Of a DNA stretch of 64,000 nt, positions 51,289 to 62,000 are shown in pieces. A program made the position numbers and the translations under genes. The notes under the pieces were generated by a model. The model ran no database searches. It was not told the DNA's origin and worked only from the letters and a program-made list of their open reading frames with translations. Each line of letters starts with the position of its first letter. Position 1 is the stretch's first letter. The DNA is from Rostratula benghalensis (taxonomy: Eukaryota; Chordata; Aves; Charadriiformes; Rostratulidae): the NCBI GenBank assembly GCA_013399305.1, contig VXAI01000020.1, forward strand, positions 6,332,607-6,396,606, written 5' to 3'.

Positions 51289-53548
51289 GGAAGGGACATT
51301 TGTTTTATTCTGCTCAGAATACATTAATCATTGGTCCCCACTGAGCTGGATATTGGCTAAAACATCAGATATAACCAGCTGAAGATTGAAAAGAATACAG
51401 GTACCCTTGTGGATTAATGCACAGGATGCAGGAGAAATAAGGCTAAAGCTTTCTGAAGCAAGCTAAAAATGATGCTTCAGGTTCTCTAATCCACCCTCCT
51501 CCCCCCAGCCCACTGTTTAGCTATTTTATCTATTCAGTCTGGAAAGAATCCTGCCCTCAATGGTTTTGCCAGTGGCATCGCCTTTTAATCTTCCTTCTGT
51601 TCATTTGCAGCTACTTTGGCGCTGCAGTTCCTTTTATGTCACTCCCACAGTATTTAGAATTTGTAGTTTCCTCAGATAATTGGCCATCTTGACAAGACAA
51701 GTGACACAATCAGCTGTCAGATACTTTTCATTCCTGACTTCCATGCCAAATCTGACATATGGATACTGGGATAATAATGTGTTATCTTAATTAGGTGTAT
51801 CTTCATGATGCATGTTTTATAACAGATAGAGCACATGAAACTACTGCAATGCCTTGCCAGGGTATCTTCGAAATGAGATTCCCTACTTGAGGGTTTTCTT
51901 CCTTCTTAAATAAATAAAGAGTAAACGAACAATTACAGAGTCCAAGTCTGAATCCTAGCACTTCCTGTTAAACCTCACAAAATAGTGCAAGAAACATGTT
52001 TGGTCTGCTTTCTAAGGCTTGATGATGTGATAGGAAGGATGTTGTATGTAACATCAAAGAGTGGTGTTGTTATACCTCTGAAGCATGACTTCTGGAAGTC
52101 CAAGTGAAATAATGTATGTTCATTTTTCTCCTGAATATGGCAGTCTTTAATAGGCTTGGATTCTTATCAGAAATGTTCCAAAGTTTTCCTTCATTGTGTT
52201 TGCATGTGCTTTTTTTTTTGACTAGCCAAATTTCTCTCACACTTCCCAAAGCCCTGTTAAGTGACTCCCTGCTGGGTTTAGTTAAGAGTGGTGCTGAGCA
52301 AATTGCAAGCTGCCAAAACTGGCCATCAAACCACTGGTGATGAGCAAATGTTTCTGCTCTTTCAGCTTGTGGTCAATGTCACTGTTTTTTTTAATTCTAG
52401 GCCATGATGTTCAAGTGGAAAATAGTGAAGTCTGGACTATGGACAGGCCTGAACAGTGTTTTGGATCTGAGCATTCAGAGTCTGGCAAAGGATCAGGGTG
52501 GATCCTAACTTTTGCACTTGACGTCTATATATTCATGTTAGGATTAAAATCTTGAGAGTTTTCCTGGCCCAGTGGTCATCCTTGAAATTGATTTCTTGGA
52601 GCTGTACGTGAGGATCTCGGAGTGGAATTTAGACCTGTGTATTTATAGCTCTCATAGAACGGTTACAGACCTGCTTGTGAAAGACCATAAAATGTGAACC
52701 TTTAGAGCGCCCTGCAGAACAAAGCGTGTAATGCATCAAACGTAACTCACAGGGCACTACGAGATGAATCTCTTCTCTGTGTCCTCTGCTGTAGCCAATA
52801 TATTCTGAATGTATTGTGTTTTCCTCCCTTTCCTCCTCCAAATGTAGCCTGAGGGGAATAGATCCTGCCTGTTGTAGCATGCCTGTGCTGTTCTTTTTAG
52901 TGTGTTCTCATGATTGTCCTCAAATCCAAGTCCATTAATTGTCTATGTGATGTCCATATGCTGGCACACACATGGCAAGAGACTGAGGGCAAGCCAGTGA
53001 CTTTCCCAGGAAGGGAGATGTGAACTTGGGGCAAAGTACTTCCTCAGTGGAGTTTTCTCAGCAGTTAGTTCTGCTGTGGTGTTGCATTCTCCAAAAGAGA
53101 TTTTATGAAAACCAAAGCTAGTCAGATATTAAACGGAGAGAAATAAAGTTTCAATATTTATGAAGGATACTGAATGCCTTGTTTATCCTGTGAAGTGGAA
53201 TGTGATTTAAAGGTGGGAGAAGATGACAGAATCCTACTATTGCCAGCTGTGCCAGTGATTTTCTTCGGAATCGGGTTATTTTCCTCACAAGCTCTTTTCA
53301 TTCCTTATAAATCCCATTGAGAATCTTAGATGAGAGGTCAAGGCTATATCTGCATTAACAAAATACAGATTTCAAGACTGGATCGACAGCTGACTGCTTC
53401 AGGAGAAAGGAGACTGCATGCAATGCTAACCAGCTCATAGGAGGTAGAGGTGATGGGGTAGTTTCCTTCAAAAGTGTGTTCCAGATCTAAACTAAAATGC
53501 AGAGGTAGATGCTTCCAAAGTATCTTATTTTTAAGTTGGAATAGCACT

Positions 53549-53892
53549 CTCTACAACGACCTGAAAGGAGGTTGTAGAGGGGTGGGGGTTGGTCTCTTCT
53601 CCCAGGTCATAGGCGATAGGACAAGAAGAAATGGCCTCAAGTTGCACCAGAGAAGGTTCAGATTGGATATCAGGAAAAATTTGTCCACTGTAAGGGTTAT
53701 CAAGCATTGGAATGGGCTTCCCAGGGAAGTGGTTGAGGCACCATCCCTGGAGGTATTTAAAAGATGCATTGACGTAGTGCTTGGTTGATACGGTTTAGTG
53801 ATGGGTTGTTGTTTTCTATCAGAGTTAGATTGATGGTTGGACTAGATGATCTCAAAGGTCTCTTCCAACCTAGACAGTTCTATGATTCTATG
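53549..53892 (+). mobile_element. CR1 LINE 3' fragment, sense
   Basis: A 344-bp CR1 tail in the sense orientation, starting near CTCTACAACGACCTGAAAGG and ending with TTCTATGATTCTATG (full octamer at 53885-53892). It contains the C-terminal ORF2 pattern [20 protein letters not shown] and [20 protein letters not shown]. It is of the same subfamily as the inverted copy at 47510-47900. Confidence 0.96.
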
Positions 53893-55461
53893 ACCCCAAA
53901 TGTGTGAAACTCCAAACGTAATGCATGATATTGGAAACTAGATTAATTTAAGATTACTTATTTTTTACTTATTATTACTAGATTAATTAATAGGTTATCT
54001 TCACGTGTGGGAGCTCAATGGCATTTCTTAATAAGTCTATATTTTTTTTTTCAGTCTTTATAGTTTTGGTCCAGCTTCATGAAACGCAGTACAAAGAGGT
54101 ACAGAATAGTGAAAGGGAGAGTATTTGGAAAGAAAATAATAGAATGGCAAATAGCCTGCTGGTCAGTGCAACCAGCGGGAACAGAGGGACCTGCTTGTAC
54201 AGATCCTTGTTTATTCAGCATGGAACCCCTCCAACAGGAGAAATTAAGACATGCCATGTATAGACACTAATGTGCTTGTTATGAAGGAGAGTGTGGAGAA
54301 AGTACTTGAACCCAATTTTTCTATATCCTGTCCCTAGGGAGGGGCACTAACCACCAGTTTCTGGAGTTGGCAGGCACGTCATTTTAGTGTAAGTCCTCTG
54401 CTGTGGAGTGCTAATCCCACCTTGAAGCAGACTAATCATTCCCAGGAGACATTATGTTAAAACTAGTAAATTCCTGTAACAAGTTTTGGGTTGAACAAAT
54501 CAATATTTTTTATTATGGAAATATTTATTTGAAATACTCCCAGCTTGAGCTTGGTGTTCCAGTCACAAAAGCCACTTTGTCCCTCATTAGTATTTCTCTG
54601 ATGCCCTAATGAAGGTTGTGTGTCTGCTCCTCTCTGGGTCCCCCAGGCACATCGTTTAGCAGTGTGTTGCACTTCTTTGTACTACTGTATTAGCTCCTAA
54701 TTGTAATCACACACTGGAGCCAACATGGTACTAAGTATGCTGCAAAACAAAAAGCTTTGTGGTGGTCCCCAAAGTGTTTGTTATCTAAATATGAGTTAAA
54801 AGGCTGGAAGTAGATAGTGTGGAGGGTGTGTGTGTGTAAGCAATGAAACACTAGGATATAAATGATAATTTGAAATATATTGCTTGTCAAGGCTTTTTAT
54901 ATGTGGTGCAGAAGGGGAGAACAAAGGAAAGGTTTGAAACGATGTAATAATTGATAAAGCTTTCCATTTTCACATGACTAGGCAAGAATATTAAATGTCT
55001 TAATGAATTCTAGAGTGCAGTACTGTGACAGAAGGTTTCATTGATGTTTAAAATATGACATGGATTTTTGGCAGATCTTGTGTTTTAATGTAAATGTTAC
55101 TGTCCCTTAAGAAGGATCTGGGAAGAACTTATATTCAGATAATTGTAGTTGCTTCTTAGTTTTATTGTCTTGTTGGGCACAACCTAGACAGCGAATGAGC
55201 TGTTCCTGCCAAGCAGGTTGATCCAGGTCAAGAAGAAAATGCAGGGTGTTCTATAATCTAATTAACCAAACCTAAACCAGAAAACACCTGTGTGATGCTG
55301 CTATTGCTGGTGGAAATATAGGAAGGAGAAATATGTGATCAGCCCACTAATACATATATCTGATGGCAAAGCACTGTGTGATTGCTTTTTAAAATTTGGT
55401 TCTCAATGAACATAGTCCTCATCTCTCCCTCTATTGCGCCTTATTTCTTTGTTAATCTTAG

Positions 55462-55558
55462 GTTAGAGCTGTGCATGCTGCTGGAGAATGAGCACATCTT
55501 CGAACCAGAGACAGACAATGACACTTTTTCCTCTTCTCTTCCTCTCTCCTATGAGAAG
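55462..55558 (+). CDS. CLC-6/7-like transporter, end of CBS1 and linker exon
   Basis: A 97-bp coding exon with acceptor AG at 55460-55461 and donor GTAACC at 55559. Its first base completes arginine 230 and it ends in phase 0 at lysine 262. The peptide LELCMLLENEHIFEPETDND and TFSSSLPLSYEK corresponds to the position where CLC-7 has LILRSQLIVLLKHKVF and CLC-6 has LILRSQLVTLLVRG: a short helix with the LCMLLENEHIF pattern, then an acidic and serine-rich linker between the two CBS domains. The linker is poorly conserved across the family, so function cannot be read from it. Exon identity rests on phase, splice sites and the helix pattern. Confidence 0.92.
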
Positions 55559-56557
55559 GTAACCTCTTTCAGTTCATTTCTTGTTTAATCAGCATGTGTA
55601 TTTGGTGGTTTAGGATGAGGTCCCCATGAACAAAGAGGTGCTATAATATATGCGGTTAAGGTAAACAAGTGGTCAGGTATGATTTAAATTAAAGTATGAC
55701 CAGAGACCTTCCAGGAACAGCAGAGTCAGAGAGTTGTGCAAGACTGCTGGCAATGAATTTCCTTGCTTTGATAGGCTGTTCCAATTTTCTCTCTCTCAAC
55801 TTCTCTGTGAATAGCCGAATTATTATAATATTTAATTCTGCATGGGATAGCACCTCTCTGAATGATGAGTGTTTATAAAAGCTTTCAAACTTGAAAAGCA
55901 TGTAGCATTCTTCTCTTTGATAGATGACTAAAGGATTTTTAGGAATAGTAAACATTAAGTGTGGTAGAAGAAAATCACGTGTTACCAAGGCAAGACTGGC
56001 GATGGAGGTTTGAGAAATTCATAGAGTCACAACTGGCAAGTCAATATATATATTAATGAAGCTTGGCCTGCACATGGACATCTGGCTGGCAAGACAATAT
56101 TGAGAAGGAGCAGGACAATTATGTATGGGATGAGGGGCCAGGATACAAACCAGGTATTCCTGTGCAAGAGGGCTGAAGTATTCCTGTGCAAGAGGGCTGA
56201 AGCTCAGCTGCCAGTGTTGTTGTTTTTCTGCACTGCGCTGCCATGTAATTACCACTTAGTGTGTGAATTCTCACAGCGTGAAAAACCTCACTCCTAAGCC
56301 AATATAACTTACATTGTCTTCATAGAGATACTGTTACACTAAAGGAAAAAAAAAATCCTTTTGTAAGTAAAGAATGTTTTATTTCAAATAGCTAATTTAA
56401 GCCTTACTGGCAAAATAATTGGTAAAGTTTGGACAAGCTCTGCCAGTGTAGCTCTGCTAGAAAGCTCTCTCTGAAGAGTCAAACTGGAAAGCTCTTGAAC
56501 CGTGGGTTCTAACGTGCAGCACAGAAGGAAGGAGAAATGGATTCTTGCCTATTCCAG
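55559..56557 (+). other. Intron, 999 bp
   Basis: Donor GTAACC; acceptor CCTATTCCAG ending at 56557. Phase 0 on both sides. It contains the 24-bp tandem duplication at 56154-56201 and otherwise unremarkable AT-rich sequence. Confidence 0.9.
56154..56201. repeat. 24-bp perfect tandem duplication
   Basis: Two identical 24-bp units (56154-56177 and 56178-56201), each starting GTATTCCTGTGC and ending AGGGCTGAA, stand head to tail. Perfect identity suggests a recent event that may be polymorphic. Confidence 0.95.
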
Positions 56558-56653
56558 ATAACGGTGGAGAAGCTGCCCAATCTGTCGCGCCTAACCATGC
56601 TGCTGAATCGCTACACTACAGATCCCCAGTATCAGCAACTCTTCATCAATCTG
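56558..56653 (+). CDS. CLC-6/7-like transporter, inter-CBS linker exon
   Basis: A 96-bp coding exon (32 codons, phase 0 at both ends) with acceptor AG at 56556-56557 and donor GTAAGA at 56654. It encodes residues 263-294: ITVEKLPNLSRLTMLLNRYT and TDPQYQQLFINL. In CLC-6/7 this position carries a linker containing YPRxP and then a short acidic stretch before CBS2. The YPRxP motif is not visible, but the ending FINL before EPYINKS matches the F/V-D-L-x-P-[YF]-x-N pattern that opens CBS2 in this branch and in plant CLCs. Because its length is divisible by three, skipping it would keep the frame, so it could be a cassette exon. Confidence 0.92.
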
Positions 56654-58780
56654 GTAAGACTGAAGCCAACTCTAAAAACAAACATTTCCTCCATGAACAA
56701 TGTGTTTGTTATATTTTCTCATTTGTTTATGATGGCTGTGTCAGCCGCACTGATTTACATAAACACTGCCAATCCTGGGACGTTACATTCTCAACAAAAG
56801 TAGCTGAGTACAAACAGAATTCCAAAGTTTTAATTCATATTGTATAAACATAACAGATGTTGATAAAATGAGCCAAAAAGAAAATACAACAAAGGAGACC
56901 ATTTCAAGGGGACTTTTGATTAAAATACATTCCAGATTGACAAAATGATACAATGTTAATGGAATAGATCATTTAAATGTCATTATTTGGCTCTTATAGT
57001 CCTATAAAGCAAATATAAAGCAACACTGCTGCGATTTTGGGTTCCATTATGGTACAGTGCCTATACATCTACTTATAAATAAAGCTATATTTCTTTCCCC
57101 TTTCCTTTTTTTTTAATCCCTGCTATGACATTGCCACATTTATTTCCTAAATACTGTACTAAAATACTGGGTCCAAAAGCAATAATGTGTTTGGTATACT
57201 GAATAAGGCCTAAAATAAATATGTTATAAACAAAATAAATGTACTTTCTGCCTTGGTGAATTTCCAGTCTACAGCATCGAACCTGAGTTGGGGGGGGACA
57301 GGGAAATCCAGGCCAGAGAGCCTAATTCAGAGGGGTTTTATTTAAAAAGATATAAAATCTGCTCCTGTTTACTCATGTGTAAAGAAGACAGAACTAAGTT
57401 TGAGAGCCACCTAGTCTGAATTCCTTGCTTTGAGAACATGAAGAAAGAGTCAAAAGTTTTAAAAAGCCACAATGCTCTTAATATCCATTATCTACTTTGG
57501 TTTAAAAGTCTCCTTTTAATAGATGGGGCAACTGAGGTGGAGAGAGGACATGCAGCGTTCCTAAGTTCAAGAGGAGGTCATACATGGGAGCAGAAGCCAG
57601 CTCAGCTGAGACTCAGTCCAGTTCTTGCACCATTGGGCCACACAACTTTCTTGTTACGGGAAACTATTGCACTCAATTACGTTTCATATTGAGGCCTAAC
57701 TTTTTAGTACCTGGTGTGATCCCTGAAGCACAAAGTTTAGTATTTCTTCCTACAATGTGTTATCACTCCTGAAAGCTTGTTTCTGATATCCACAGAAATA
57801 CCCATTGTGAAGTTCTTGGGCTTAATGATTTCCGGTTCCACAGCAAAATTATAGGTGGTACAGAAAGAGGAAACCTTTTTACCTTTATTTTTTTCCCTCC
57901 TTATGTCTTTGAATGTCTTGTCAGTCCTCTAAATGAAAGAGGGAGGAGAGATGTGTCCCTCTATACTGTACATTTATTGATATTATTTTATCATGTCTTT
58001 GTTTCATTTTTTCTCTGTCTGGGGAAGCATATGCTTGGGAAGTGTAAAACACCTCCTTTGACAGAGCTGGCCAAGTCATAAGAAGGATACTGTAGAAGTA
58101 TGAAAAATAAAAACTTAGTGAACACCTGTATAAGCTATAAAGACCAGGCTGGTTAACAATAAAATGGTCTTTAGCTCTGTTCCTGTTGAGAAACTGTTAT
58201 AGCCCTTGTAGTTTTCAGTGAGCAGAGTTTAGTACTTGCAGGCCCTCTTCTTCTCAGAGCTGTGTGATTGTTTTCTTTGTCCTCTTCCTTGCAGACTATG
58301 TTTCTATGTAAATTGACTTTTATAAGCATTTACTGCAAATTCTTACAGGATGTCATGAATGGTTGTGTAATGAGATAGCAGCTATAAAAATATCTTGAGA
58401 CTTAATAAATATTGGGGTCACCAACTATTTCCAAGTAAAAACTCAGACTATATCAGTGGGGCTCAACTTTGCTTTTCTAGCCTGTGAGATTTGGGTACAT
58501 TCCAGTCATAATAGCTTATTTAGAGTGAACCTGATGGTTTACCAAAAAAGAAAGTGTTTTTTTACTATGGTATTTCCTGATGTTTTAGGTATAATTGGGG
58601 ATGGGGAACGGGGAGAGAAGAACTAATGTTCTTACTGGCTCCTGTCCCTCAAGCCTACCTCTGTCCCTACCTCTTTCTCCCCGGCCTCCTTCCTCTGCCT
58701 CTCTTTCGCATCCCTGTGGCAAGGGATACACTCATGCTTTTGTGTTTTCCCTCCCTATGTCTTCTCTCTTTGCCTTACAG
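56654..58780 (+). other. Intron, 2127 bp
   Basis: Donor GTAAGA; acceptor TTTGCCTTACAG ending at 58780, preceded by a long C/T-rich stretch (58640-58770). Phase 0. A MIR-like fossil lies at about 57511-57650. The frame of the next exon is open for about 186 bases upstream into the intron from 58595, but that part is low-complexity pyrimidine-rich sequence, not homologous protein. Confidence 0.88.
57511..57650 (-). repeat. MIR-like ancient SINE fragment (tentative)
   Basis: The plus strand reads CCTTTTAATAGATGGGGCAA, CTGAGGTGGAGAGAGGACAT, then TCATACATGGGAGCAGAAGC and CTTGCACCATTGGGCCACAC. This follows the order of reverse-complement MIR (cagatgaggaaactgaggcacagagaggtta ... gtcacacagctagtaagtggcagagcc ... 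cttaaccactatgctatactgt). It is the clearest of the MIR-like fossils here. Confidence 0.6.
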
Positions 58781-59032
58781 GAGCCATACATAAATAAATC
58801 GGCAATGTCAGTCCAAGCTCACTTCTCACTACAACGCACCTATATCCTCTTTCGCACCCTGGGGCTGCGCCACCTCACCGTTGTTGACCCGCAGAACCGA
58901 GTGGTTGGGGTGATCACCAGGAAGGACCTGATGCCTTTCCCACTGGAGGAGAAGCTCAGGCTCCAGCTGGTGCCTCGGGGCCCCGATGCAGGTGAGCCGC
59001 CCCTGGATTCAAGGCCATGGATGCGTTCTTAA
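58781..59032 (+). CDS. CLC-6/7-like transporter, CBS2 and C-terminus (terminal exon)
   Basis: Last recognised coding exon, with acceptor AG at 58779-58780, phase 0, and an in-frame TAA at 59030-59032. It encodes the second CBS domain: EPYINKSAMSVQAHFSLQRT, YILFRTLGLRHLTVVDPQNR, VVGVITRKDLMPFPLEEKLR. FRTLGLRHLTVV and VVGVITRKDL are close to CLC-6 (FRTMGLRHLPVV, IVGIITRHNL) and CLC-7 (FRALGLRHLVVV, VVGLVTRKDL). CBS domains dimerise and bind adenine nucleotides in several CLCs and regulate transport. The tail after CBS2 (LQLVPRGPDAGEPPLDSRPW, then MRS) ends at the stop. A strong donor, GCAG|GTGAGC at 58992, lies inside the last codons, so the exon might instead splice there in phase 1 to an undetected final exon. 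The exon is clearly more GC-rich than its surroundings. Confidence 0.94.
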   Translation, partial: EPYINKSAMSVQAHFSLQRTYILFRTLGLRHLTVVDPQNRVVGVITRKDLMPFPLEEKLRLQLVPRGPDAGEPPLDSRPWMRS

Positions 59033-62000
59033 GCTTTGTCACTTCTTTTCAAGAAGAGATGCTTAAAAGCTGTTGTATCAAGACATGTGGGATCGTAGCC
59101 CAGAGCTATGTCTCTTCAGCTGTTTGGTGATTGCAAAATTCATTAATTTACATGCTTGTGAGACAAAATAAGGATTCATGTGTTTATGGAAGATGGACAT
59201 AAAATCAGATGTGAAGGATGGATGTCAAGAATGCTTTTGTCACACTGTGTCTATGCCTCCCAATGAAAAAAAATGTCATGACCCTTAGCACCAAAGTTAT
59301 GTTGTCCAAGTCTTTCAGTGAGGACTAAATGTTGAGCCTCTGAGTATCTTCCTGTTAAGAAGGAGAATGTTTCCATATCAATGTTTTTATGTTGAATTAT
59401 GCATGTTTAATTGAGAGGAAATACTGCTTTGAAAGAGGTGGGCAACTGGAAGGAACGAGGGATTGACCTTTCTTACTGGCCTGCATGTATTAGAAATTGA
59501 AAGGGAGAATCGTATGCAAGAGAGAGATCGACTGTGGGGCTCCTGCCAAATTCCCATCACAATTCTCAGTGGGAGAAACTTTACATGCTTTTTCTGTTGC
59601 CTACATTTCTTTAATTTTGTGCAGCTCCTAGAATAGGCTCTCATTCTCTCCTTTGGCTTGACATGCTAACATTTTTAGTTAAGTAGATGTGCAGTGAGGT
59701 ATGGGGCAAACTCTAATAATGGGGAAGCAACATGATAAATTGTGGGAGTAGTTTTTCTGTATAAAGCAGCATATTTACAAACTGAGTACAAATGAAACAA
59801 TTCTTCATGATTTTGGAGTCATACTATGTTTGAAACCTTGGAAAGTGTTGTTTGTTAATAAATTAATGTGAACCACTTTTTTGGATAAAGACGCTTTTAG
59901 ATTTCCTTCTATGACTTTGTAATTGATGCTTAATTTTGTTTTGTTAAATACCAGAGGGATTCCCACAGATTTGGATATTAAAATCAAACATGTATGAAGG
60001 AATCCACCGCTATTACTGTTGTTATAATGAATACCAAGGAAAACTAGTAATAATTTACTGGTCATAGAAACTTGCCAAAATTCCTGAAAGTGAATTTCTG
60101 GTATTTGAATCATGCAGCTTTGAGTCTCCTATGAATCAAAGATTTTTTTCGTTTTTCTCTTGTTTTCCCTGACGGATCTTGTATTTATTATCAGTAATGC
60201 TGCTTTTGTAGCACCAGAAAGAATGCACAACACTTTTAAGCTGTTAATGCAACTAGTTGGCAGCCCAAAAACTTACAAAGATATGAGAAATGCTCTTTAA
60301 ATGGTCACTTAAAATACGTCATATGTAGGATAAGAAATGCTTTGCAAATCATCCATCCGAGAGACATGGAGGTCGATGGTTATTTAGATCCTGTTACAGT
60401 TAGTAATCTTTTGTTCATTAGTATACTACTATTGTCATTGTCACTATTGATCTATGCCTCACCTGAGAAATGCAAAGTTTTTCTTGAGGGACATAGGGTT
60501 TGTGTGCGAGCAGAACGAGAGATCTAATCTAGAAACACCTAGTGATTTTCCCTTAGGGCAGCGAGACTCTCTTCTTCTCTTGATAACCAAATCTGAACAA
60601 CCTTGCCATGAATTTACATTTTTGGTTCAAAGCCCATTGCTAATTTCCTTTTCCTTGATTTATTGAGTACACAAAGTATCACCCTTCTAAGACCCGAGTA
60701 ATGTAATTTCTTTTTTGCTTCCAGTGTCTGTGGCTAAATGACTCAGTACAAACTGTAGTTGGGGGGTACTTTGCAGAGTAGGAGGACTGGAGATAGCCAG
60801 GATATCTGTAACTCATTACACATCTTTGAACAAGCCTCTTAAATGTTTGGCATGTCATTTACTCTGCCTTTAAAGTTGGAACAATGATATGGCTCCACTG
60901 TAGTTACTGAGAAAAGTAAATGTCTGAAAAATATTATAGGAATATAAATTAATTATAACAAAACTTTGTGCAGGCCAGTTATAAAAAGCAATAAAGCAAT
61001 GCAGGATTTTTTTTTCCTCCTTGACAGAAACAAGTGTAATTTCTAAGGAAAAATTCACACAACTGACAAGTTAGTTCTTGTAACTGGGTTGTGAGCTGGG
61101 TGGGGGATGACATCTGCACTTTTTTTCACACATTATTGTCTTGTTCCATAGATAAATGAGGGGGGGTTTGTTTTGGTAATAAATGTGAATTCATGAAGAC
61201 ACAGGAAACAAGTGGCTCCCTTATATTCTGGACTCCAGTGACAAATCTGTCTCATCACAAACCGCAATAGCATCACACATGTGGGAAAGTGAAAACAGAT
61301 GAAATTTGTAGGAAGCTTTTCATCAATATGTGACTCTCGTGGTCCTTAAATAGAACAGGTCTCTAAGGAATGGTAGTAACGAGTAGACATTTGACTCTTT
61401 TGCTCAAGATACTTCTGGTTTGCTTCTGGTCTGCTTAAGGTGAGTGGTAAATGCTCTGCTATTTCTTCATATGCTTTGAACTAAAGTCTACATAATGAGA
61501 GCAAAGATTCAGTTTTCATATGAAATACAGTTTATGAATTTTCACAACTTCTGAATACAAATCTCTGTGGTAAAGACACAACAGAATTCAAGATAGTGAC
61601 ATTATTTTTGGTTTGTGCTCTGCATCTATGCCTCTTTCATCTCACCCTCCTTTGTGATGGTGTTTTCCTAGCACCTCTTTCTCTCTTGAACTGAGATAGG
61701 GCTTAGACGGGCGGACTGAACTTTAGATCTAGATTTCAAGTTCAGTGACGCAAATTCCCCACACGCAACTAGAAGAAAAGGCTTTCACCTTATAAACGTT
61801 ACCCCATCTGTCCATTACATATCCCTATGAATGAGCATAAACTATTGGGAGAAGGTTTTTGTGGTATGCAGCTTTAATGTATGGTTTTATGGGTATCCTG
61901 TAATGTGCATGTTCTTATGCCAATGTCTGTAACATTGGTGGTGTTTTTCCGGTCATGTGACACTGAAATACTTTAGAGTTAAGTGCCTAGTGATTTTAAA

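Larger units (their letters stand above)
41679..55461 (+). other. Large intron, 13.8 kb
   Basis: Donor GTAAAA; acceptor TTAATCTTAG ending at 55461. Recognised contents are three CR1 tails (44055-44161 antisense, 47510-47900 antisense, 53549-53892 sense), a MIR-like fossil at 50383-50510, small tandem and palindromic repeats at 45376-45403 and 45982-46003, and two motif clusters that look like enhancers (49480-49665 and 51203-51288). Apart from CR1 remnants, the open frames do not resemble known proteins. Confidence 0.85.

Noticed and set aside
54800..54845. Short GT-rich stretch
   Set aside because: Only a few GT units in a row; too short to call as a microsatellite.
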